Shown: positions 6,264 to 15,062, counted from the stretch's first letter. The stretch is 36,419 bases of DNA from Planctomycetota bacterium (GCA_030614715.1 JAUWTM010000021.1:1-36419), one strand, 5' to 3'. Program-made: numbers and translations. The notes: a model not told the origin generated them from the letters alone.

Positions 6264-7690
6264 TCCCATCCTCACGCGAACTTGCCGAAACCGTCGATGT
6301 AAGCCGAAAAACAGTCCTTATCGCCTACCAGGAGCTGATTGCAGACCGTTATCTCGAATCACGGCCCCAGTCGGGGACATTCGTGGTCGACAGATCGGTG
6401 GTAGCAGACCTCGACACTGCCGATAAAAATCCTGACTCGGTAAAAGCATCCGATGCCGCGATGGACTGGTCACCGTACCAGATCCCCGGTGGCTTTTTCT
6501 CACTCCCGCCAGAAAGAAAGGCCACCGAACAGCCGCAGGCGCCGATCAGCTTCATAAAGGCACTGCCGGACAGCCGGCTGTTCCCGTTCGAGCAGATTAA
6601 GCAGATCACGCAGCAGCTTCTCTGGGACCCGAAAGCGTTTTTCTTCGACTACGGTCACCCGCAGGGGTACCAGCCGCTGGTCGAGTACCTCGAGAAGAAG
6701 GAAGCACTGTCCGGAGTCGCGATGAAACCCGGCCAGAACGATGTGGTCGTGGTATCCGGGTTCCAGCAGGGGATGAATCTTTTAATAAACGTGCTGCATG
6801 ATCCGGGGAAGTCGGTAATTGTCGAACAACCGACCTACGCTGCAATTCTCAATTTCTGCATCGCCCGAAAGATCCCGTACATCGGTGTTCCGGTCGATAA
6901 CAACGGGATGCAGGTGAATAAAGTCGAGGCCATCCTCAAGAAGGGTAAAATCAGCGCGATTATCACCATCCCGACGTTCCACAACCCTACCGGGACAGTG
7001 ATGTCGACCAGCCGACGGAAGAAACTCCTCGAACTTGCCGCCGAGTACCAGGTACCGATAATAGAGGATGACTGGGCGCAGGACCTTCGTTACGAGGGTC
7101 CGCAGGTCCCGAGCCTGAAGAGCCTGGATGAAGCCGGATCAGTTATCAGGCTGGGTAGTTTCTCAAAGGTCTTCCTGCCCGGACTCAGGCTTGCCTGGGC
7201 AACGCTGCCGAGTGAACTTGCTGTGCCTCTCGTGAGGATGAAACGCGGGTGCGACCGGGGAGACAGCTTCTTCCTGCAGGTGATAATGCACGAGTTCATC
7301 CTGAAGGGATACCTCGATAAGCATTTACGCCGTACGAAGAGGATTTACAAGTCAAGACGGGATGCGCTTCTCGAAACGATGGAGGAGCATTTCCCGAAAG
7401 AACTTACGTGGACCAAGCCGCAGGGGGGATTCAGCCTGTGGGTGAACCTGCCCAGGAAGCTGAAATCTCTTGCGTTATACCATTACTGCCGGGAACGCGG
7501 AGCCGAGTTTGCCGTGGCGAATTTCTTCTGGCCGGGCAAGCAGGACGCATCGGGGTTCCGGCTGAGCTGGAGCTTACTCGAGGAAGGTGAAATCATAGAC
7601 GGTGCCACACGTCTGGGCATGGCATTACAGGAAGTGCTGAACGATCCGCATGTCCTGGACGAACTTGCAGAATTATACGGTGAACTGTAA
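6158..7690 (+). CDS. MocR/GntR-type PLP-dependent transcriptional regulator
   Basis: A 510-aa fusion of a GntR-type winged helix (residues ~1-75: VPLYRQIVAEICRLIDEG, LPSSRELAETVDVSRKTV, then the SGTFV wing) to a fold-type I aminotransferase-like domain (~125-490). PLP-site residues seen are HNPTG (275-279), EDDW (303-306), the Schiff-base lysine in GSFSKVFLPGLRLAW (Lys337, with Arg344) and Arg468 in FRLSWS. MocR proteins use PLP or its adducts as ligands to control vitamin B6, GABA, taurine or amino-acid genes. Here the usual Tyr of EDDY is Trp306, which may alter cofactor contacts. No metabolic target gene lies beside it, so the ligand is unknown. Two decayed copies of its first domain precede it, and its own leader carries the same inverted arms, suggesting unusual autoregulation. 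Confidence 0.88.
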   Translation: MQIQIDKKKSVPLYRQIVAEICRLIDEGLLAAGTRLPSSRELAETVDVSRKTVLIAYQELIADRYLESRPQSGTFVVDRSVVADLDTADKNPDSVKASDAAMDWSPYQIPGGFFSLPPERKATEQPQAPISFIKALPDSRLFPFEQIKQITQQLLWDPKAFFFDYGHPQGYQPLVEYLEKKEALSGVAMKPGQNDVVVVSGFQQGMNLLINVLHDPGKSVIVEQPTYAAILNFCIARKIPYIGVPVDNNGMQVNKVEAILKKGKISAIITIPTFHNPTGTVMSTSRRKKLLELAAEYQVPIIEDDWAQDLRYEGPQVPSLKSLDEAGSVIRLGSFSKVFLPGLRLAWATLPSELAVPLVRMKRGCDRGDSFFLQVIMHEFILKGYLDKHLRRTKRIYKSRRDALLETMEEHFPKELTWTKPQGGFSLWVNLPRKLKSLALYHYCRERGAEFAVANFFWPGKQDASGFRLSWSLLEEGEIIDGATRLGMALQEVLNDPHVLDELAELYGEL

Positions 7691-7696
7691 TGTTGC

Positions 7697-7705
7697 TGGT
7701 ATACT
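7697..7705 (+). promoter_or_regulatory. Candidate extended -10 promoter (TGGTATACT)
   Basis: TG-N-TATACT is a good extended -10 element. It lies seven bases after the MocR stop and ~60 nt before the lipoprotein start at 7766. No clear -35 box is visible at the usual distance. The element would let the lipoprotein gene be expressed independently of MocR. Confidence 0.35.
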
Positions 7706-7765
7706 AATTAGTGAGTGTGTACAGCTGAATGTAATGTCACGATTGATGGAAGGTTGGATGAAATA

Positions 7766-9703
7766 ATGCAGGTACACGGCTTAAAAAAATGGAATAGATA
7801 TAACCGCACCCTGCTTAGAGGCGTCTGCTGGTTTGCGAGCGTTGTCGCGATTGCGGCATTGCTCACGGCATGCGGAGGGGGGGGCGGGGAAATTCAGCCT
7901 CCCCCCCCCTCCGACGCCTCCCTGATGGGGAACGTTTCATTTGATCCCAATGTCCCGCTCGTAGAGCGCCAGGCTGATGTATCGACCGGCGCAGTTACGT
8001 TGCGTATTGTGGATCCAGGGGATGACATTGGTGGCGTTGATCCGGGCGATCCCGAGGTTCCATCAACGTTTTCATCAGACGGCAATTACGTATTCAAGAT
8101 CACTGAAGATGAGCACCTTGCATTCTTTAACCTCTGGTTCATCGTCGATGCACCACTGGAAAACAATGGATTCGACACCACCCCGGTCAGCCTTAACATC
8201 CCAGTGTCACTCACACAGGGGATCGGCACGCTGCTGTCGTGTCACGTGGAAAAACCGCTGAACAATACGCTGCAGGTTACGTACACCTACGACGGTCCCA
8301 ACGGCGCTCGAAAGATCCGGATGCAGCTTGATTTCATTACCGACCTGATCAGGTACGACCTCGATCTTGATGGTTTATTCGACGACATAATCGCGGTCGA
8401 TGCCAATCATGATGGCATCCCGGATGAACATGCGCCGGTGATCATTCCGTTTAACTACAACTCGGCAATCGAATCGGTCGGTACCGTAACAAGCACCGGC
8501 TCGAATTCGATCACCGTATCGGGGACGCTCTTTGAAGTCTGGGCGACGACCAACATAGAAAACAGTATTACCGGCGCAGCATTGTCGCTTGCCGACCTGT
8601 CGTTTGGCAGGACGGTAATAATGAATTACGTGACTTACGCAGGCAGCAACCTCGCGACAACTATTCGCGTGCAACCGCTGCCGACCGAGCCTCAGGGCAA
8701 TTTCGAGACCGTGCGAAGCGGCGTCATCCAGGACCTGACCACAGATACGATATTTGTTGGTGACGTGCTGTTCCATGGTTATCAGAACGCGGTAATAGAG
8801 GATATCCTGGGCAACACAGTCAACCAGGATCAGCTTGAAATCGGCAAGAACGTTACAGTGACCGGAATCCGCAGCGGTGATGTAATAACCGCCAAGAAGA
8901 TCGTGCTCAAGGACGTAACACCGACCACGCACTATATTGAGCGAATGGGTACGATCGATGAATACTACACGGTTGGTGATACATCGGTCATAGTGGTCGC
9001 CGGCATCCCGTTCCAGCTGAGCATGCTTACACTGATCAGGGATCTGTCCGGTACAGTTGTGGGCGGGGAGCACCTGGTTGTTGGTAATCCCGTACGGGTG
9101 TTCGGTATTGAAGATACCGGGGAGTTCTTCGCAAGTGAAATCGAGCTGCAGTTCACGATCGATCCGGAGCCTGCAGTCCCTGAGATAGTGGTGCTTGTGG
9201 ATGATGCATCGATACTGCCGACAGTGGAAATTGCGATAAACTCACTGAACACTGAAATCGCGATTACAACGGTTGTTGTTGCTACAGGTGAAGAGACTGA
9301 TCCGACGTGTCTGCTTGATGCCTTCCTGGACCTGATTCCCGGATCGTATACAGGAACAGTTCTCAACGGACTTCCCGGGCTCAAAGGCGAGAATCCGGCC
9401 GTTGATCCTTTGAAGGGTGTGTACCCAAGGGTATCCGGAGAAGGATGTTTAGTCCTTACTTTGATTGAGGAGAGCTTCTTCGATGACGCGAGATTTATAA
9501 TTAACTGGGCGCTCCCGCTGGGTGTCGGAACGCTAGGAACTCCATTTGAGTTTGAATCAGTAATGATAGACTCAAAATATGGGGACGGGCCTGAAATTCT
9601 CGATGCGATAGCAGTAGCGGACCAGCTTAAGGCCCTGCTGAATGGTGAGGAGCACTACCTCTACACCTACGCGAGTCGGGAAGTTGGTCTCTCTGATGAA
9701 TAA
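7766..9703 (+). CDS. Lipoprotein with DUF5666-like beta repeats
   Basis: A 645-aa predicted lipoprotein. I prefer the ATG at 7766 over an earlier GTG at 7715 because it gives a compact signal peptide: basic N-terminus, hydrophobic WFASVVAIAALL, and lipobox LLTAC with Cys36 as the modified residue. A Gly/Pro-rich linker follows (GGGGGEIQPPPPS). A middle beta domain has Asp-rich calcium-site-like sequence (DLDLDGLFDDIIAVDANHDG). Three ~65-residue units then follow: GTVTSTGSNSITVSGTLF, SGVIQDLTTDTIFVGDVLF and MGTIDEYYTVGDTSVIVVAG, each leading to a GxxVxVxG..xxFxAxxI strand pattern. This resembles DUF5666 modules of bacterial lipoproteins with no known function. It is followed by a strong terminator. 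Confidence 0.75.
   Translation: MQVHGLKKWNRYNRTLLRGVCWFASVVAIAALLTACGGGGGEIQPPPPSDASLMGNVSFDPNVPLVERQADVSTGAVTLRIVDPGDDIGGVDPGDPEVPSTFSSDGNYVFKITEDEHLAFFNLWFIVDAPLENNGFDTTPVSLNIPVSLTQGIGTLLSCHVEKPLNNTLQVTYTYDGPNGARKIRMQLDFITDLIRYDLDLDGLFDDIIAVDANHDGIPDEHAPVIIPFNYNSAIESVGTVTSTGSNSITVSGTLFEVWATTNIENSITGAALSLADLSFGRTVIMNYVTYAGSNLATTIRVQPLPTEPQGNFETVRSGVIQDLTTDTIFVGDVLFHGYQNAVIEDILGNTVNQDQLEIGKNVTVTGIRSGDVITAKKIVLKDVTPTTHYIERMGTIDEYYTVGDTSVIVVAGIPFQLSMLTLIRDLSGTVVGGEHLVVGNPVRVFGIEDTGEFFASEIELQFTIDPEPAVPEIVVLVDDASILPTVEIAINSLNTEIAITTVVVATGEETDPTCLLDAFLDLIPGSYTGTVLNGLPGLKGENPAVDPLKGVYPRVSGEGCLVLTLIEESFFDDARFIINWALPLGVGTLGTPFEFESVMIDSKYGDGPEILDAIAVADQLKALLNGEEHYLYTYASREVGLSDE
7873..7913 (+). repeat. 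G8/C9 homopolymer tracts forming a 12-bp hairpin in coding sequence
   Basis: CGGAGGGGGGGG (7873-7884) is perfectly complementary to CCCCCCCCTCCG (7902-7913), with 17 nt between. The G8 run (7877-7884) and C9 run (7901-7909) encode the Gly-rich and Pro-rich linker immediately after the lipidated Cys. Such runs are prone to slippage. Confidence 0.7.
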
Positions 9704-9731
9704 GACAATAACGTCTTGGTTGCTATAGCTT

Positions 9732-9765
9732 TAAAAAAGACCCACCTGATTCAGGTGGGTTTTTA
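9732..9765. terminator. Rho-independent terminator, probably bidirectional
   Basis: The 10-base arms ACCCACCTGA and TCAGGTGGGT (9740-9760) are perfectly complementary. They are preceded by a run of A and followed by TTTTT. The site is ~35 nt after the DUF5666-like lipoprotein stop and upstream of the next lipoprotein promoter. Confidence 0.85.
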
Positions 9766-9776
9766 CATATTCGGAT

Positions 9777-9805
9777 TTCAATTATGCCTGACTACATTAT
9801 ATAAT
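9777..9805 (+). promoter_or_regulatory. Candidate sigma70-like promoter
   Basis: A perfect TATAAT is at 9800-9805 with a weak -35 (TTCAAT, 9777-9782) 17 bp upstream. It lies between the terminator and the strong AGGAGG ribosome-binding site (9831-9836) of the lipoprotein gene. Confidence 0.45.
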
Positions 9806-9841
9806 TAGAAAAGAAAGAAAAGTGTGTGATAGGAGGACAAG

Positions 9842-12220
9842 GTGAGATCCGGAATACTAGTAATCCAACTTGTCTTGGTCCTATTGCTGGCAGGATGCTC
9901 CAACGGTAATCCAGTATTACCATCGCAAGCATCCGCTGAGCAAAATCCCAATGCGGTCAGCTCAAACAGGTACGAACTTGGCATCTGGGAAGTGGTCATC
10001 GATCCGGTTGAGTTATCTGTCGAGGTGGTTCAAATCCGAAACGGGAATTTCCACCTGAACATCAGGCGGTACATAGAGGAAAACCCGTGTTCAGATTGCC
10101 TGACCTTCGAGAAGCCAGTGGTTCCGAAACCATACGGTGCCGACGTGGATATCACAATCAACCATCCTTTCGACTACATGCTTTACACTGTCTTCGACGT
10201 CCGGGGTATTGTGATGCTTGAGGGTAGTTATGAATTCACTGTAGAAGAAAAAACATATCTCACAACTCATGCAGGGCTTGGTGATCCAGCACTACTGAAC
10301 CCGGACGGCTGGACCGGGTTGTTCAACGCGCAGGAGTACACGCTACCAGGAGTATTCGGATATACGGTCGGAACCAGGATTCCGCCATCATGGTCAGAAC
10401 CAACTAACACCCTTAATGCATTTCGTGCATTCTATTCATCAGGGCAAAGCGAAGATGAGGGTGGACGAAGGGCTTTCCTGCCGGAAGATTCCGTAACGAG
10501 GAAATACCAGCTCCAAATTCCAGGGGGTCAACCGTTCCGGTTCTGGTATGCGGTCGATGCTTCGTGGGCCCAACCCATGTATGATCCACCCTATACTTTG
10601 AATGACTTCAAGGAATGGGCGAATTGCACGGAGGCGTACAGGTTTGATGTCGAAGAGATCGCCGGGGGCTTGTATGTAGATGGTGGCGCGACGATGATGC
10701 GAGTTAAAGCCTGGGACCATAACGGGGAGTATCATCACGACCGCGCCTGGATTGCAGTCCCTGATGTAACGGGTGAAATTAAAATTGATATCGATGATTA
10801 TGCTGTCGGCTGGGACGGAAATGATACAACGTACGAATTTATAATCACCAATACTGACGGGGGACTTGATGCGTCGCTTGGAACGGAGTTGTTTGTCTTT
10901 TACATCGATTACGCAGATGGTGATCCCTTTAATGGAGTAATTGAAGGTGTGGGAAGATATACGATCCCGGTTTCGGAAACGCCATTGGGACCGATGATCC
11001 ACTCATTCAGTCCCGGCCAGGCGTTGGACTATTCGGTCCTTCAGGAGGCTACCGTTAAAGGTGAGAACTTTTATGACGGCTGCACGCTGCATCTGGAGCG
11101 TTCCGGACAGCCTGATATCATTGCTACCGACATACAGTTCATAGATAACTGGCAAATATCAGTAGATCTTGACCTCATTGGAGTCGAAACGGGATTCTGG
11201 GATGTCGTGATCACAAACTCTGATCTTGCCGCGGATGTATTTATTGATGGCCTGGAAGTTCTGGACGCGTCCGGCTGCAATGATGTAATTCACGGCAACT
11301 ATCTCGGCAACGGTGATTTTCAGAATGGTTATCTTTTAGAGGGTTGGGACGCATGTTTCGTCCAAGGCTCAGGTACGGTGCATGATGGCCGGATGCTTGC
11401 CTACGAGACAAAGCCTGGTGGTGTCAGCGGATTGACATTTAATGTTGATACCCCAGATCCATCTGAAGGCGTAACAATCTGGGAGAATCCGATTGACAAC
11501 TGGCACAAGGCTCCCTACTCAGTTGAGTACCTGGAATCGATACCCGGGTTTGCCGTGGCATGGGGAGGTCCGACCATTAGAATAACAAACCTGTTTGGTA
11601 TGTCAGTTGATGATATAGGACTCGATCCCTGGGGTAACGGAATGGTGTATGCGTTTGATATTGACAGCACCGATGGATTCTGGGCTGCAGTCACGGGTAC
11701 AAGTAAACAGGATGGTATTCATCATTATATTCCCAATGATTATGAGAATTATGAGTCCATATATTGTTTGAGGTATGGGGGAATCTATGTAGGCATAATA
11801 AATGAAATTCTGTCGATTCAGGACGAGAAATTGCTTATATTGAATTGGCGCGGTGATATTTTTTCATTCGATGTCAGTGTTGATCCAGGTGTTTTCGTAA
11901 AGGAATTACAGTCTCCCTTTTCATCGGACCTGATATACAATATGATGGGATTGGGTGTCTCGTGCGACATGGCTATCGACCGGTCGAATCCCGGCCAATC
12001 TCAATGCAGGATAATTGTGATGGGTAATATTGATGGAACGGGTGTAGAGTTAGTGAAAATCGATGCCGACCTGAATGTGCTGGCTGGTCCGGTTAATTTC
12101 GATATACCTCATTACAAATCGATGGCGATTAATCCCGAGACACGTAACCTTACACTCTGGCATGAGATCGATGGTTCACCGGGAAGCTACTCAATAATCG
12201 AGCAGCCTAATGACTGGTAA
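9842..12220 (+). CDS. Large lipoprotein of the WExVIDP family, paralogue 1
   Basis: A 792-aa lipoprotein starting at GTG, with AGGAGG five bases upstream. The signal peptide ends in lipobox LLAGC (Cys19). An N-terminal domain (~45-330) carries ELGIWEVVIDPVELSV, FHLNIRRYIEENPCSDCL (a CxxC pair), VFDVRGIVMLEGSYEF, AFRAFYSSGQSEDEGGRRAF and FWYAVDASWAQP. An IPT/TIG-like Ig domain (~380-475: PMIHSFSPGQ...ATVKGENFYDGCTLHLERSG) follows, then a beta-rich C-terminal part ending CDMAIDRSN...CRIIVMGN...ELVKIDADLNVLAGP and IIEQPNDW. The whole length aligns with the gene at 15063, and the N-terminal domain with the gene at 25064. It probably sits in the outer membrane or periplasm; the function is unknown, possibly surface binding. 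No catalytic motif is seen. Confidence 0.75.
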   Translation: MRSGILVIQLVLVLLLAGCSNGNPVLPSQASAEQNPNAVSSNRYELGIWEVVIDPVELSVEVVQIRNGNFHLNIRRYIEENPCSDCLTFEKPVVPKPYGADVDITINHPFDYMLYTVFDVRGIVMLEGSYEFTVEEKTYLTTHAGLGDPALLNPDGWTGLFNAQEYTLPGVFGYTVGTRIPPSWSEPTNTLNAFRAFYSSGQSEDEGGRRAFLPEDSVTRKYQLQIPGGQPFRFWYAVDASWAQPMYDPPYTLNDFKEWANCTEAYRFDVEEIAGGLYVDGGATMMRVKAWDHNGEYHHDRAWIAVPDVTGEIKIDIDDYAVGWDGNDTTYEFIITNTDGGLDASLGTELFVFYIDYADGDPFNGVIEGVGRYTIPVSETPLGPMIHSFSPGQALDYSVLQEATVKGENFYDGCTLHLERSGQPDIIATDIQFIDNWQISVDLDLIGVETGFWDVVITNSDLAADVFIDGLEVLDASGCNDVIHGNYLGNGDFQNGYLLEGWDACFVQGSGTVHDGRMLAYETKPGGVSGLTFNVDTPDPSEGVTIWENPIDNWHKAPYSVEYLESIPGFAVAWGGPTIRITNLFGMSVDDIGLDPWGNGMVYAFDIDSTDGFWAAVTGTSKQDGIHHYIPNDYENYESIYCLRYGGIYVGIINEILSIQDEKLLILNWRGDIFSFDVSVDPGVFVKELQSPFSSDLIYNMMGLGVSCDMAIDRSNPGQSQCRIIVMGNIDGTGVELVKIDADLNVLAGPVNFDIPHYKSMAINPETRNLTLWHEIDGSPGSYSIIEQPNDW

Positions 12221-12225
12221 CCGTA

Positions 12226-12257
12226 TCTGATTAATTACAATCAGAAGGTGGGTTTTT
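12226..12257. terminator. Possible terminator between convergent genes
   Basis: TCTGATT (12226-12232) pairs with AATCAGA (12239-12245) around a six-base loop. GGTGGGTTTTTC follows. The stem is AT-rich and the T run is a few bases away, so it is moderate. It separates the lipoprotein stop from the convergent MBL gene. Confidence 0.45.
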
Positions 12258-12278
12258 CAAAACCAGTTCAGGCAAAGG

Positions 12279-13436
12279 TCAGTTCCAGTCATATTTACAT
12301 TGTCTCGCTGCCGGTGTAATGGTGCATTCTCCAGTGTCGGTGTCCAATACGAATGTTATGGACTCAGGATTGTCCAGTGCAGGGCAGAATTCAGCGGCTA
12401 TATCGTAGCAGTCACTTTTATTCTTACTGCTCTGGTTCCGCTGGGTGCACAGTATCACTGAACCGTGAGCCTGGAGGAACTGAAACGGCTCCTTGTCCGG
12501 GATCGGGTGATCCTTTCCGACCGAGTTAACACTGTACTCAGGCTCGACAGCTTTTACCCCATCCTCCGTGATGCCGTTCACACTCCCGTGATGCGGGATT
12601 TTAATAACACGGGCTGGCAGTGACGGTGCGGTGTCAGGATTTCCCAGCATCCTCTCCCACGATTTCTCCTCAGCGTCACCGGTGAGCAGGAATGTCCATT
12701 TCTTTGCTTCATTCGTGCCCGTAGCGGGTTTGAGCCTGATCACGATGCTCTGGTTATTGGCGTTACGCTTTGCTTCCTCGGCCAGGAGCTCCATGTTCGC
12801 ATGAACGGCCAGTTTCAGGCTCTCCAGGTCTTCGATTTTAATTTGTTTATCAGTGCTGGCCCGGGTGGTAATACCCAGGGCATGCTTCGATATTGTGTCC
12901 GCGGGAATCTGGACATCGGGTGCAAGCAATTCAATGTCTATATTATTAAACGGGTTATCAACGGGCTCGGCCAGCGATGGGTATTTGATGTCCGTTTCAA
13001 GCTTCCCCAGGTTTGTTATCAGGTTATCGTTTTGACCGACACTTTGAATAACAAGACGTCGCCATGAGAACTTATCTTCTGAACCCGTTGGTGATGTATA
13101 GGATACATGGTCGATCTCAGGTAACATAGACTTCGACGGCTGTGCTCCCCAGAATTCCCTGATCTTAATGTAATCGTTACCCGCCTCTTTACTCTCAACC
13201 TGATCCCTTGTGAAGAAGTACAGGCCGTAAATGTGATCCGAATCTATATGCGTGCCCACAAGCAGGTCGATAGTTTTAACATTTTCCCCTTCAAGGTAAT
13301 CCGTAAGAGCGTCACTGCAGGAGATTGTCTTACCGCCATCGACCACGATACACGCTTTCCTGCGACCCTCCTTGAAGGTTATTATCGCGCAATCCCCATG
13401 GCTGACACAGTTGAGGAATGTAACTTTAAACTCCAT
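12279..13436 (-). CDS. ComEC-like metallo-beta-lactamase-fold hydrolase
   Basis: A 385-aa protein without signal peptide or membrane segments, so it corresponds to the stand-alone MBL part of ComEC/Rec2-like proteins. Motifs seen are HGDCAIITF (~13-21), VVDGG (~31-35), the metal motif THIDSDHIYGL (62-72, with His63, Asp65, Asp67, His68), TGDAEEKSWERML (252-264, Asp254) and IKIPHHGS (278-285, His283). The Asp and His pattern is complete, so two-metal hydrolysis of a phosphoester, probably nucleic acid or nucleotide, is expected for the family. It lies 45 bp downstream of the subtilase on the same strand, with its own AAGGAA ribosome-binding site, forming a two-gene unit. Related MBL proteins occur as effectors or regulators in protease-containing conflict modules; that role here is inference. 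Confidence 0.8.
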   Translation of the reverse strand: MEFKVTFLNCVSHGDCAIITFKEGRRKACIVVDGGKTISCSDALTDYLEGENVKTIDLLVGTHIDSDHIYGLYFFTRDQVESKEAGNDYIKIREFWGAQPSKSMLPEIDHVSYTSPTGSEDKFSWRRLVIQSVGQNDNLITNLGKLETDIKYPSLAEPVDNPFNNIDIELLAPDVQIPADTISKHALGITTRASTDKQIKIEDLESLKLAVHANMELLAEEAKRNANNQSIVIRLKPATGTNEAKKWTFLLTGDAEEKSWERMLGNPDTAPSLPARVIKIPHHGSVNGITEDGVKAVEPEYSVNSVGKDHPIPDKEPFQFLQAHGSVILCTQRNQSSKNKSDCYDIAAEFCPALDNPESITFVLDTDTGECTITPAARQCKYDWN

Positions 13437-13481
13437 GATTGATTTCCTTTGACATAATGTAACCGGGCATCCCTGTTGACG

Positions 13482-14792
13482 TCACACGCTCTGTATCATG
13501 CGCAGGACGTCGACCAGCCCGGAACCCTGGAAATTACGGTCCCTGTTGAGATCGGTGCACGTATTAAGGAGGAATTTCTTGACCTCTCTTGCTTTACCCT
13601 TGAATTCAGGCTTGGCGGACAGAAATACCACAAGTGCACCGGATACGTGAGGGGTTGCCATACTCGTGCCGTCCATCTCGATCGTACCATCTGAAGTACC
13701 GGCTTCAGCCGAAACAATATTTTCCCCCGGTGCAAGGCAGTCGGGCTTGAATCTTCCGTCCCCGGTCGGACCCTTCGAGGAGAAGAACGACGGTCCGTAG
13801 GAGTGCGGGTGGTCCTTGTGGCAAGACCCGACAGTGATCACCTCTTCTGCGTTCCCGGGATCGGTTATACCCATGTCAATGTAAGTGCTGAAGATGTCCA
13901 GATCGCCACCAACTACTGTCGCGACAGCCTTATAACCGTCATTTCCGGCCGCAATACAGACCAGCACGCCGGAATTCATCAGCCGGTTTGCTTCCTGGCA
14001 TTCAGGTGACCATCCGCATGCGTAACTGGGTATCGGTACGGGACCGCCAAGGCTGATGTTAACCCCGTGAATTTTCATTTCCCCGGCCTGGTCATTGATC
14101 TTCCTGACCCTTTCCATTGCCCTGATCAGCATGCTCGATGATCCGCCATCCTTTCCAAGAACCTTGAAATCCCACAGGGTTACGTCGTATGCAAGACCGG
14201 CAATAATGCCCGCTACGTGAGTGCCGTGTGGATCAGAGTAACCCGCATCACTCTCGCCAGTGAAATCCTCCTGGCCGCCCTTGTCGAAATTTCCGTTTCT
14301 GGTGAACCACTTATGGTTGATATCGACGCCGGAATCCATCACGACCCACCCGATATCCTTGCCATACGCCTTGAACAGGTGTGTCGCGGCAAGCACGTTG
14401 ATGGTTTTCTTAGAATCGCGGACGCAGGACATCAATTTTTTATCAAGCCATACGTGTCCGATCACACGCTGGTTCTCTTTCTTCTTTTTAACAGGCTTCT
14501 TCTTTGTACCCTTTTTCCCTTTAACCTTCAGTTCAGGCTTCACCTTGGTCAGGTTAATCAGGTTGACCTGATCCATATTTTCAATTGTGGCAAAAACGTA
14601 ATAGTCGGTATGTCCGGATACAGTGACCTTTAATTTGTTGCCCTCGAGGAATTCCCGGACCTCATCAACACTGCTGGATTCATAAAGTGAGCAGATGACA
14701 TTGACAGGTTCTCCAGTGTCCCTCAGCCTGTGCACGACTTCCGGCAGCACGATGTTGCCCTCGATCTGCCGTATAATATTTTTGGGTGACAT
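13482..14792 (-). CDS. Cytoplasmic subtilisin-like serine protease (S8)
   Basis: A 436-aa S8 peptidase with no signal peptide. Residues ~1-90 resemble an I9-type inhibitor/propeptide or N-terminal adaptor (VNVICSLYESSSVDEVREFL, YYVFATIENMDQVNLI). They are followed by a very Lys-rich linker (~89-106). The catalytic triad is complete: Asp153 in VVMDSGVD, His189 in DPHGTHVAG and Ser377 in DGTSMATPHVSG, with oxyanion Asn284 in AAGNDG. A GGAGGGG ribosome-binding site precedes the ATG. Lack of export signals with an intact triad suggests an intracellular protease or zymogen activated by cleavage of the N-terminal region. It is the first gene of a two-gene unit with the MBL hydrolase and is divergent from the lipoprotein at 15063. 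Substrate unknown. Confidence 0.85.
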   Translation of the reverse strand: MSPKNIIRQIEGNIVLPEVVHRLRDTGEPVNVICSLYESSSVDEVREFLEGNKLKVTVSGHTDYYVFATIENMDQVNLINLTKVKPELKVKGKKGTKKKPVKKKKENQRVIGHVWLDKKLMSCVRDSKKTINVLAATHLFKAYGKDIGWVVMDSGVDINHKWFTRNGNFDKGGQEDFTGESDAGYSDPHGTHVAGIIAGLAYDVTLWDFKVLGKDGGSSSMLIRAMERVRKINDQAGEMKIHGVNISLGGPVPIPSYACGWSPECQEANRLMNSGVLVCIAAGNDGYKAVATVVGGDLDIFSTYIDMGITDPGNAEEVITVGSCHKDHPHSYGPSFFSSKGPTGDGRFKPDCLAPGENIVSAEAGTSDGTIEMDGTSMATPHVSGALVVFLSAKPEFKGKAREVKKFLLNTCTDLNRDRNFQGSGLVDVLRMIQSV

Positions 14793-14821
14793 TCAAACCC
14801 CTCCAGTAGTGGAAAAAGTTC

Positions 14822-14843
14822 CCTGACATTGTTATTTGTCAGG
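14822..14843. promoter_or_regulatory. Inverted repeat in the subtilase leader
   Basis: CCTGACA (14822-14828) and TGTCAGG (14837-14843) are perfectly complementary with eight bases between. The site is 30 nt upstream of the subtilase start, within the divergent region. It could be an operator or an mRNA hairpin controlling the subtilase-MBL unit. Confidence 0.35.
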
Positions 14844-15005
14844 CACTCAGTCGATTGGTAATAAAATGCGGGTGACGTATACGACAGTTTTACATATTCG
14901 CAAAATGGAGTCAAGGTAAGTATCTTAAAATACTCAATGCAATGCGACATGCGTGTTGAAACGCTTTTTATAGCCCATTTTTCGCCGGATTTAATTCCTG
15001 AGATA

Positions 15006-15014
15006 TGATATAAT
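15006..15014 (+). promoter_or_regulatory. Candidate extended -10 promoter (TGATATAAT)
   Basis: This is a consensus extended -10 (TG-N-TATAAT) 48 bp upstream of the lipoprotein start at 15063. No good -35 is visible, which is acceptable for extended -10 promoters. Confidence 0.5.
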
Positions 15015-15062
15015 TCACAATACAATTACACGTAACTTAAAGTGGTTTCATGGAGAGAAACG

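Noticed and set aside
8375-9073. Long minus-strand open frame opposite the DUF5666-like lipoprotein
   Set aside because: Its translation has no recognisable domain. The plus strand has a signal peptide, lipobox, repeats and a terminator, so this is a shadow frame.
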